DNA from: Algoriphagus boseongensis | GTDB lineage: Bacteria; Bacteroidota; Bacteroidia; Cytophagales; Cyclobacteriaceae | Length of the DNA stretch: 64,000 bases | Direction: 5' to 3' | Assembly (NCBI RefSeq): GCF_004362805.1 | Contig: NZ_SNYF01000008.1 | Coordinates: 62,001 to 126,000, forward strand | In this document: positions 17,227 to 24,459 of the stretch, one piece after another | Layout of the letters: each line of letters begins with the position of its first letter | How positions within the stretch are numbered: position 1 is the stretch's first letter | Position numbers and translations under genes: made by a program | Notes under the pieces: model-generated | The model's database searches: none | What the model saw: the letters and a program-made list of their open reading frames with translations, nothing else | Told to the model about the DNA's origin: nothing

Positions 17227-17671
17227 AAGCTCCCCTTGAAAGTGTAAGTGATAGTTGACCTGCGTGATGGGCGTTGTGAAAAAGAATGTGTGAAAACAGC
17301 CTCATTTTTGAGACAGGGCCGAAAAAGGGAGTTTCGATTATTGTAGTCCAATCTTCCTCTGCCGTATTTTTCACCAATTGTTCTAGCATTTGAAATCCAA
17401 CTTCAATAAGCATTCTACTTTCAGCTACTTCATACCAGTCGCCTTTGTCTTCCTTTCCCATGGTTGTATTGGAAGTAGATGGACTGAAACCAAAGAAGTA
17501 ACCAAAAAGATTCATGGTTTCTCCGATATGTCTGAATATGAATCCAATACTTGCTGTTTTGGGATTTAGTCTCCAAGTGGAGTTTTCTTGATTGATTTTT
17601 TCAAAAGCGAAGGAACAGGTTAACTTATTTTGTTCCAACATTTCTTTTAATAGATGGCTCACGCTACTCAT
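17225..17671 (-). CDS. DinB family protein
   Basis: Four-helix-bundle protein of the DinB/YfiT metal-binding superfamily, 148 residues. The His ligands expected for the metal site are visible in FIFRHIGETM near 45-54 and in LFHNAHHAGQLS near 130-141. Members include bacillithiol- or mycothiol-type transferases and many uncharacterised enzymes; the substrate here is unknown. Separated by 16 bases from the end of the nuclease-family gene transcribed from the same strand. Confidence 0.88.
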   Translation of the reverse strand: MSSVSHLLKEMLEQNKLTCSFAFEKINQENSTWRLNPKTASIGFIFRHIGETMNLFGYFFGFSPSTSNTTMGKEDKGDWYEVAESRMLIEVGFQMLEQLVKNTAEEDWTTIIETPFFGPVSKMRLFSHILFHNAHHAGQLSLTLSRGA

Positions 17672-17687
17672 TGATAATCGAATTAAA

Positions 17688-18536
17688 TTAGAATTGGACC
17701 TCTACCAACACAGGAAAGTGATCTGAAGGATACTTTTTCCCATAATTATCAGTCAAAATTCCATGTCGTAGAACGTTAACTTTTCCATTCACAAAGATGT
17801 GGTCAATGATTCCATCAGGCATTTTTTCCCAATCAAAACCAGTAAAGGTCCCTTTCGGTCCATAGGAAGGGAGCTGAGATACTAAACGGGCGTCTTTCCA
17901 TTCAGAATGGGAGATGATCGTTGTGTAAGCTGGATTTTCAGGAGTGACATTAAAATCCCCCATCCAGATGACAGGAAGGTTTTCCGTGTTGATTGCCTTG
18001 ATTTTTTCTAAAACCAACTTGCTACTCTCCTCTCTGGCTTTCTGCCCAATGTGGTCATAATGGATGTTGAAGACATAAAATCTTTCTCCTGCTTGATCTT
18101 TGAATCTTCCCCAGGTGCAGATTCGGTTGAGGGCAGCATCCCAACCTTTGCTAGGCTTTTCGGGAGTTGGAGAAAGCCAAAAAGTCCCTGAATCTTCCAG
18201 CTCATAGAGTTTGGGATCAAAGTGAATCGGGGAAAATTCTCCCTTATCCATTCCATCGTCCCTGCCTACTCCAATCGAATTATATCCAAGGCCTTCATTG
18301 AGCTGCTTCATTTGGTGAGCTAGGGCTTCTTGAGTACCAAAAAGGCCGATTTGATGAAATTGAATCAGTTGAATCACATGAGGAGCCCGGTCTTTCCAAA
18401 GATTTCCCTCATCATTTGGATTGTCCCAGCGGATATTGAAAGTTGCGAATCGGTGCGTTTGAGCGATTATAGCATTGCTTACCATGAAGGAAAGAAAAGC
18501 CCCGAGAAAGATAGATTTCAGATTTAGAAAGCACAT
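17688..18536 (-). CDS. secreted endonuclease/exonuclease/phosphatase family protein
   Basis: A 282-residue exported EEP-superfamily hydrolase. ATG 18536 yields a signal peptide ending near IIAQ, so it is preferred over the far upstream ATG 18635, which would overlap the divergent gene. Motifs in order: TFNIRWDNPNDEG near 32, GTQEAL (catalytic Glu), NIHYDHIGQKAR, MGDFNVTPENPAY and the C-terminal SDHFPV pair. These give the Mg2+ site and the His/Asp of the superfamily. Substrate could be DNA, phosphoinositide-like or sphingolipid phosphodiester; Bacteroidota homologues are generally uncharacterised. Confidence 0.9.
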   Translation of the reverse strand: MCFLNLKSIFLGAFLSFMVSNAIIAQTHRFATFNIRWDNPNDEGNLWKDRAPHVIQLIQFHQIGLFGTQEALAHQMKQLNEGLGYNSIGVGRDDGMDKGEFSPIHFDPKLYELEDSGTFWLSPTPEKPSKGWDAALNRICTWGRFKDQAGERFYVFNIHYDHIGQKAREESSKLVLEKIKAINTENLPVIWMGDFNVTPENPAYTTIISHSEWKDARLVSQLPSYGPKGTFTGFDWEKMPDGIIDHIFVNGKVNVLRHGILTDNYGKKYPSDHFPVLVEVQF

Positions 18537-18599
18537 TAAATATGAACTAATTGGTGAAAAAAGACTTATACCTTTAAAATTGCATGTTATTTTGATCAA

Positions 18600-19502
18600 A
18601 TGAAAAGTATTTATCCCAAAGACCTTAAGACCCAAGATTTACAGGCTGTGCTTCAAAGTGTGGTTGCTCCACGTCCAATTGCATTCGCAAGTACAATTGA
18701 TAAGGAAGGAAATGTAAATCTAAGTCCGTTCAGTTTTTTTAATCTTTTCAGTGCCAATCCTCCAATTTTGGTTTTTTCTCCTTCCAGAAGAGTTAGGGAC
18801 AATTCGACCAAACATACGCTTGATAATGTTTTGGAAGTGCCGGAAGTGGTCATACATGTGGTGGGATTTGATTTGGTTGAGCAGCTTTCCTTGGCAAGTA
18901 CTGAATATCCAAAGGGAGTAAATGAATTTGTGAAAGCGGGTTTAAGCAGCCTTAAATCTGATTTGGTCTCCCCACCGCGGGTCAAAGAAGCTCCAGTTGC
19001 CATAGAATGTAGGGTAGTAGAAGTGAAAGCTCTAGGAACTGAGGGGGGGGCAGGGAATCTCGTAATCTGCGAGGTTGTAAAAATCCATTTGGACGAAAAA
19101 ATCCTGGATGAAAATGGAATGGCAGATCCAAGAAAATTGGAGCCGGTGGCCAGATTAGGAGGGAATTGGTATTCCCGGGTGACTTCAGAGTCTCTTTTTC
19201 AAATTCCTAAACCCCTTACTACGCTTGGAATTGGAGTAGATAGCATTCCTGATATTATTAGAAATAGCCCTGTTTTGACAGGAAATAACTTGGGGAGACT
19301 TGGGAATGTAGAACAGCTCCCAACTTTAGAAGAGCTTGTAGCATTTGCTCAGACTGAGCCAATGGTAGAAATGAGGATCAGGTTTCAAAATGACCCTGAG
19401 TCTTGGCTTGACCATCTCCATAGATGGGCCAAGGAAGAACTTGAAAAAGGGTATGTGGACTTGGCCTGGAAAATATTGTTACAAAAGCAGGATGTACTTT
19501 AA
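18600..19502 (+). CDS. flavin reductase family protein (DIM6/NTAB)
   Basis: FMN-binding split-barrel protein of 300 residues. The N-terminal barrel carries SVVAPRPIAFASTIDKEG near 20-37 and LSPFSFFNLFSANPP near 41-55, both typical of DIM6/NTAB flavin reductases. The extra C-terminal 90 residues are helical and shared by longer homologues in this phylum. Likely reduces flavin for a monooxygenase or acts as an FMN-dependent oxidoreductase; no partner oxygenase is adjacent. Divergently transcribed from the EEP protein over a 63-base gap. Confidence 0.88.
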   Translation: MKSIYPKDLKTQDLQAVLQSVVAPRPIAFASTIDKEGNVNLSPFSFFNLFSANPPILVFSPSRRVRDNSTKHTLDNVLEVPEVVIHVVGFDLVEQLSLASTEYPKGVNEFVKAGLSSLKSDLVSPPRVKEAPVAIECRVVEVKALGTEGGAGNLVICEVVKIHLDEKILDENGMADPRKLEPVARLGGNWYSRVTSESLFQIPKPLTTLGIGVDSIPDIIRNSPVLTGNNLGRLGNVEQLPTLEELVAFAQTEPMVEMRIRFQNDPESWLDHLHRWAKEELEKGYVDLAWKILLQKQDVL

Positions 19503-19600
19503 AAGGTTCGTTCCCAATTAGCATCTGTACATTGAGACTTGTGAAGTCAGCATGTAGATTTATAAACACCGCCAAGCCTTCAACTCCGCTCAGTCTGACA

Positions 19601-19634
19601 AAAAAAGGGACCCTACTTATGGGGTCCCTTTTTG
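19601..19634. terminator. bidirectional terminator between flavin reductase and sppA
   Basis: GGGACCC/GGGTCCC stem with a 7- to 8-base loop, flanked by seven A on the left and TTTTT on the right; serves both convergent genes. Confidence 0.9.
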
Positions 19635-19635
19635 C

Positions 19636-21402
19636 TTATTTAATTTTTATTTCTTGAGGCATTCGCACCTGAATTCCTTGGTAATTCTTGATTCTATTGA
19701 TGTTTTGATAGGTTGGATAAAGGTCTCCAAGTTGGGCTTGTAGAACTTTCGCCTGAACCTTATCCGTAAAGGAGGTCATGAATTCCTCAAACCAAGGTTT
19801 CTTTTCTGGATAGTAAACTACCCGATAATCCTCACCTGCTCCGATTTTATTGGCCGCCAATTCAATAGCGGTATCCAGTCCACCCAAAACATCCACGAGA
19901 CCTCTGGCTTTAGCTTGATTTCCTGTCCAAACTCTTCCAGAAGCTACTTTTCTTACCGAATCAGGATGCATTCCCCTTCCTTCAGCCACTCTGGAGATGA
20001 AGGTTTCATAGCCTTCCTCAACTCCTGATTGGATAATAGTTCTTTCTACTTCAGTGAGTGGTCTTCCGGGATTCATGAAATCTGAAAGTTGTCCTGTGGA
20101 AACCACATCGGTTGTTATTCCAAGCTTATCATTCAAAAGCTCTTGAACATTAAACCATAGTCCAAAAATTCCAATCGAACCGGTGATGGTATTGGGTTGG
20201 GCTACGATGGTATCAGCTGGAGCAGAAATGTAATATCCTCCAGAAGCAGCAACTTCACCCATGGAAACATAAAGAGGCTTAGCCTTTTTGGCTTCGGACA
20301 TTTCTCTCCAGATTACTTCTGATGCCAAAATTGATCCTCCTGGAGAATTCACTCGAAGTACGATTGCTTTGATATTATCATCTTTTCTTGCCTTGCGGAT
20401 TTCCTTCGCAAATTTTTCTGAACTGATGACGCCTTCCACATTTCCATCAACAATTTCGCCTTCTGCAATAATTACCGCAATCCTATTTTTGGAGGTGATG
20501 TTTTTACTTTTGGCCAAAGAGGCAAGGTCGGTAGCATTGATGGTAGAAATCTCATCATCCTCCCCAATTCCTAGTTTCTCGCGAAGTTTGGCGTGGACTT
20601 GATCTTCGTATAGAAGCTCTTTTGCCAATCCGTAAGTCAAGGCATCCTTAGGCCTTTTTACCAGCATTTCATTGTTGATTTTCGTAAGGCTGTCTTTTGA
20701 CATTCCTAAGCTTTGAGCAATTATACCCAAAGCCTCTGAGTTGATATCATCCAAGAAAAATTGGGTTTGAAGCCTATTTTCAGGACTCATTTTATCCAAA
20801 ATAAAAGGCTCGACTGCACTTTTGAATTCACCTACTCTAAATACTTCCGGCTGGATTCCAACTTTTTCAAAGAATCCTTTCAAGAATATGGATTCAGAAG
20901 CAAACCCATTGAAATCAATTCCACCAAGTGGGTTGAGATAAACTTCATCCGCTACAGATGCCAGGAAATATCCTCCTTCGGTAAAGGCTTCGTCATACGC
21001 CAAAATGAATTTTCCTGAAGATTTAAAATCTTCCAAAGCTTTTCTCAATTCCAGCAAATTGGCCTGACCGGCCATAATCATACCTGTTCTGAGGTAGATT
21101 CCTTTGATCTTGTCGTTGGTCTTGGCTTCTGCGATTGCTTTTTTCAAATTCACAAGGCCAGCGTTCATTTGATTTCCAAAGGGATTTCCAAAAGAACCTA
21201 AATTCAACTCGTCATCTGAAGTCCGCTCTACTAGCATTCTTCCATTCAAATTGAGTTGAAGAATAGTGTTTTCTTTCAGGCTCACCTCTTTTTCTGAGGA
21301 AGAAGCGATCATCCCAATGATTCCAATGAAAATCAAAAAGCTGAGAATACTGAAAATAAAAAGCCCAACAATGACTGCTAATACGTTACCTAGAAATTTC
21401 AT
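19636..21402 (-). CDS. sppA: signal peptide peptidase SppA, 67 kDa type
   Basis: Membrane-anchored Ser/Lys protease that degrades cleaved signal peptides, 588 residues, matching the long (tandem-domain) SppA form. One N-terminal helix spans about 5-35. The general-base Lys is in VGEFKSAVEPF near 205, and the nucleophile Ser in VAASGGYYIS near 390; the second S49 domain also has RVNSPGGS and TGSIGIFG. Single-gene unit, divergent from folK. Confidence 0.95.
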   Translation of the reverse strand: MKFLGNVLAVIVGLFIFSILSFLIFIGIIGMIASSSEKEVSLKENTILQLNLNGRMLVERTSDDELNLGSFGNPFGNQMNAGLVNLKKAIAEAKTNDKIKGIYLRTGMIMAGQANLLELRKALEDFKSSGKFILAYDEAFTEGGYFLASVADEVYLNPLGGIDFNGFASESIFLKGFFEKVGIQPEVFRVGEFKSAVEPFILDKMSPENRLQTQFFLDDINSEALGIIAQSLGMSKDSLTKINNEMLVKRPKDALTYGLAKELLYEDQVHAKLREKLGIGEDDEISTINATDLASLAKSKNITSKNRIAVIIAEGEIVDGNVEGVISSEKFAKEIRKARKDDNIKAIVLRVNSPGGSILASEVIWREMSEAKKAKPLYVSMGEVAASGGYYISAPADTIVAQPNTITGSIGIFGLWFNVQELLNDKLGITTDVVSTGQLSDFMNPGRPLTEVERTIIQSGVEEGYETFISRVAEGRGMHPDSVRKVASGRVWTGNQAKARGLVDVLGGLDTAIELAANKIGAGEDYRVVYYPEKKPWFEEFMTSFTDKVQAKVLQAQLGDLYPTYQNINRIKNYQGIQVRMPQEIKIK

Positions 21403-21469
21403 ATAAACTTATTTTGGTGGCAAATTAACCTAAATTGTCCTACGTATAAAATCACTTAAGTGATAAGCG

Positions 21470-21970
21470 ATGCAAACTGAGGTTGTATTAAGTCTAGGAG
21501 GGAACAAAGGAGATCGGGAAAAGTTGCTTTTTCGAGCCATTGAATCTCTCAATGATCATTTTCAGTTGATTAGGGTTTCAAAAATTTATGAGACTACCGC
21601 ATGGGGAGGTGTGGCCAAAGGCAATTTTTTAAATCAGCTTGCGATCATCTTTACTGGTTTGGGGCCAGAGGAAGTTTTGGAAATCATTCAGCAAATTGAA
21701 CATGATTTAGGCCGGCAGCGCCATGAACCTTGGGGAGATAGGACCATGGATATTGACATTTTGTACTTTGGAGATCAAATTCTTTCCACTGAAAAACTTA
21801 AAATTCCCCATCCCTTTATTGCAGAGAGAAAGTTTATTCTGGTTCCCTTAGCTGAAATTTTACCTGAAAAAATTAATCCTGTTTTAGGAAAGAATTCTGT
21901 GGAAATGCTGGAAGAATGCAAGGATCAGGAGGAAGTAAAGCTTTATAAAAAAATAAATCCCGCCATTTGA
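21470..21970 (+). CDS. folK: HPPK, 2-amino-4-hydroxy-6-hydroxymethyldihydropteridine diphosphokinase
   Basis: Folate-pathway enzyme transferring pyrophosphate from ATP to 6-hydroxymethyl-7,8-dihydropterin. 166 residues. LSLGGNKGDRE near 6-17 and the signature EPWGDRTMDIDILYFG near 88-103 are intact. It is separated from folP/folB in this window and lies tail to tail with fabD; its stop codon sits in the loop of the shared terminator. Confidence 0.95.
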   Translation: MQTEVVLSLGGNKGDREKLLFRAIESLNDHFQLIRVSKIYETTAWGGVAKGNFLNQLAIIFTGLGPEEVLEIIQQIEHDLGRQRHEPWGDRTMDIDILYFGDQILSTEKLKIPHPFIAERKFILVPLAEILPEKINPVLGKNSVEMLEECKDQEEVKLYKKINPAI

Positions 21971-21981
21971 CGGGGTTTGAA
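21955..21981. terminator. terminator hairpin overlapping the folK stop
   Basis: AAATCCCG (21955-21962) pairs with CGGGGTTT (21971-21978), loop 8 bases containing the folK TGA. On the minus strand it is followed by a T-rich tract, so it probably terminates fabD from within the folK 3' end. Confidence 0.7.
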
Positions 21982-21982
21982 T

Positions 21983-22858
21983 TTATAGTCCGGATACTTC
22001 TGCTTCTGGGTGAATTTTTTTCACCAAACCTTGTAAAACCTTTCCGGGTCCACATTCCACAAATTGAGTTGCCCCGTCTTTTACCATGTTTTGAACTGAT
22101 TGGGTCCATTTCACTGGAGCAGTAAGCTGGGCAATTAAGTTTTTCTTGATTTCCTCAACATCAGAGACAGCCGTGGTACTTACGTTTTGGTAAACAGGAC
22201 AGCTAGGTTTGCGAAACTGAGTGGCCTCGATAGCCTTCTGAAGTTTCTCCCGTGCAGGTTCCATCAGAGGAGAGTGAAAAGCTCCGCCCACAGGTAGGGG
22301 AAGGGCTCTTTTTGCTCCAGCAGCCTTCATTTTTTCGCAGGCGATTTCGATTCCTTTGTTAGAGCCGGAAATTACCAATTGTCCTGGGCAGTTGTAATTG
22401 GCGGGAACGACCACTTCCTCAGTTATTTCAGCGCAGATTTCTTCCACTTTTTCATCCGCCAATCCTAAGATTGCTGCCATAGTGGAAGGGTTAATTTCAC
22501 AGGCTTCCTGCATGGCCATTGCCCGCTGATAAACCAATTTCAATCCGTCTTCAAAAGCCAAAGTTCCGTTGGCTACCAAAGCTGAAAATTCACCCAAAGA
22601 ATGACCTGCAACCATGTCAGGAGCAAAATCAGGAGTGGTTTTGGCCAAAACGACAGAATGCAAAAAGATCGCAGGCTGTGTTACTTTGGTTTGCTTGAGT
22701 TCCTCTTCAGTTCCTTCAAACATGATGTCTGTAATCCGGAATCCCAGGATTTCGTTCGCTTTTTCGAATAATGCTTTTGCTTCAGCATTTTCTTCGTAAA
22801 GTGATTTTCCCATTCCCGGGAATTGGGCTCCTTGGCCCGGAAAAACGAATGCTTTCAT
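21983..22858 (-). CDS. fabD: malonyl-CoA:ACP transacylase
   Basis: Loads malonyl groups onto acyl carrier protein for fatty acid synthesis. 291 residues from ATG 22858, which starts exactly at the conserved strand KAFVFPGQGAQ; the upstream ATG 22939 adds 27 residues with no family support. The nucleophile Ser87 lies in AGHSLGEFSAL, and the catalytic His in GGAFHSPLM near 197-205. No other fab gene is adjacent. Confidence 0.96.
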   Translation of the reverse strand: MKAFVFPGQGAQFPGMGKSLYEENAEAKALFEKANEILGFRITDIMFEGTEEELKQTKVTQPAIFLHSVVLAKTTPDFAPDMVAGHSLGEFSALVANGTLAFEDGLKLVYQRAMAMQEACEINPSTMAAILGLADEKVEEICAEITEEVVVPANYNCPGQLVISGSNKGIEIACEKMKAAGAKRALPLPVGGAFHSPLMEPAREKLQKAIEATQFRKPSCPVYQNVSTTAVSDVEEIKKNLIAQLTAPVKWTQSVQNMVKDGATQFVECGPGKVLQGLVKKIHPEAEVSGL

Positions 22859-23086
22859 AGAAGTAGTTTTGATTTTCAATGGACCAATGGTGTTCCAAGT
22901 TGATCCTTGATTGCGGCACAAATATAGCCCTTTTGTCAAAAGTCAAGAATTGGGGTTTATACGACTGGTAAAGTGGATATTAGATAAAATCCTCCTTTTG
23001 AAATTAAAATTTCTGAGTAAAGACTTCTCCTTAACCACCTACCCGGATTCTCTTTTATTGGAAATTTATTTTTAGATATTTGCCAC

Positions 23087-24046
23087 ATGGATTTTCAAAT
23101 TCTGATTAACAACCTGACGAATCCGAGTTTACTCTTTTTCGTCTTGGGTATTTTGGCAGTTCGGTTTAAGAGTGATCTTGAAATTCCCGGAACCAGTGCC
23201 AAATTCATTGCGCTTTATTTGATGCTTTCCATTGGATTTAAGGGAGGGCAGGAGTTATCTCACAGCGCATTCACCCTTGATATTCTTTGGGCTTTGGTAT
23301 TTGGCTTGGTGCTTTCAGCAGGGATTCCTTTTTATACGTTTTTCTTGACTAAAAATCGTCTAGGAGTAGCCAATGCCGCCGCCATAGCCTCAGCCTATGG
23401 ATCTATCTCGGCAGTTACTTTTGTGGCCGCTGTAAGTTTTCTTGACCTACAAGGGGTCAGCTTTGGTGGACACATGGTAGCCGTTATGGCATTGATGGAG
23501 GCTCCAGCGATTATTTCTGGGGTGATTTTGCTGAGAAAATATTCAGAAAAGAAGCAGAAAGGTGGGATGAAAGAAATCGTGGTTCATGCCTTTACCAATG
23601 GATCGGTTTTGCTGATCATGGGAAGTTTGGTCATTGGACTGATTGCAGATGAGCAGCAGGCAGAAGGAATCAAGCCTTTTGTTACCGATATTTTCAAAGG
23701 ATTTTTGGCGGTATTCTTATTGGATATGGGAATTCGCAGTGGGAAAAAGCTCAAGTCCTTTTTCAAAACAGGGTATTTCTCTGCTCTCTTTGCGATTTTT
23801 GTTCCTTTGGTAAATGGCTGCGCAATCGCTTTACTCAGCCATTGGATTTCTCCGGAGGCTGGAGATCGTTTGATTTTTGCGATTTTGGCTGCTTCCGCAT
23901 CTTATATTGCCGTGCCTGCAGCGATGAAACTTGCGAACCCTGAAGCAGATGAGGGGCTGTATGTACCTATGGCTTTGGCAATCACTTTCCCTTTCAACAT
24001 CACCTTTGGCATGCCCTTCTATTGGATGATCATCCAGAGCTTTTAA
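23087..24046 (+). CDS. SbtA-like sodium-dependent bicarbonate transporter family permease
   Basis: Polytopic inner-membrane protein of 319 residues with about ten helices. It matches the SbtA family (first described in cyanobacteria) in its N-terminus (NPSLLFFVLGILAVRFKSDLEIP), the FKGG segment near 49-52 and the two inverted halves (AAAIASAYGSISAVTF near 93; ASASYIAVPAAMKLANPEAD near 268). No SbtB-type PII gene is adjacent. In heterotrophs the substrate could be bicarbonate for anaplerosis or another anion. Its stop overlaps the convergent DCC gene stop by 3 to 4 bases. Confidence 0.88.
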   Translation: MDFQILINNLTNPSLLFFVLGILAVRFKSDLEIPGTSAKFIALYLMLSIGFKGGQELSHSAFTLDILWALVFGLVLSAGIPFYTFFLTKNRLGVANAAAIASAYGSISAVTFVAAVSFLDLQGVSFGGHMVAVMALMEAPAIISGVILLRKYSEKKQKGGMKEIVVHAFTNGSVLLIMGSLVIGLIADEQQAEGIKPFVTDIFKGFLAVFLLDMGIRSGKKLKSFFKTGYFSALFAIFVPLVNGCAIALLSHWISPEAGDRLIFAILAASASYIAVPAAMKLANPEADEGLYVPMALAITFPFNITFGMPFYWMIIQSF

Positions 24047-24459
24047 TTCGGAAGCTTTTCCAAGGTTAAAAATTTTGCTTTTTCTTCCGGAGTGGGAAGT
24101 CGGCAAGTCGTCTTTTTCCCAAACCAGGAGTATCGGTTTTTGCCTATCCAATCATAAACTGGATCTCTAAGCCAGGCTGGGAGAATAATTAATGGATAAA
24201 AAATCGGCCAAAGCCCTGAAAGGTTTTTGGCAATTTTTAATGCTGCGGTACTTCTAAAGAATATTTTTCCTTCCTCAACCAATACCAAAGAATCCAGGTA
24301 ATCTGTCCTTGCATTGAATTTTTGCAGGAGGATTTTTCCAGCTTCCTCCTGCAATGCCCCGACGAGAAAAAGGTTCTTTTTGTCCCTTTTTAAAATAAAA
24401 TCAATCGAGGCATTGCAGAGGTTACAGACTCCGTCAAATAGGATAATGGATTTCTCCAT
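24043..24459 (-). CDS. thiol-disulfide oxidoreductase DCC family protein (DUF393)
   Basis: Small protein of 138 residues with the family signature DGVCNLCN (Cys12 and Cys15, spaced CxxC) at 9-16. The fold is thioredoxin-like and the family is predicted to perform disulfide exchange; no specific client is known. It has a hydrophobic stretch near 90-105. Start overlaps the stop of the preceding gliding-type gene (TAATG). Confidence 0.9.
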   Translation of the reverse strand: MEKSIILFDGVCNLCNASIDFILKRDKKNLFLVGALQEEAGKILLQKFNARTDYLDSLVLVEEGKIFFRSTAALKIAKNLSGLWPIFYPLIILPAWLRDPVYDWIGKNRYSWFGKKTTCRLPTPEEKAKFLTLEKLPN

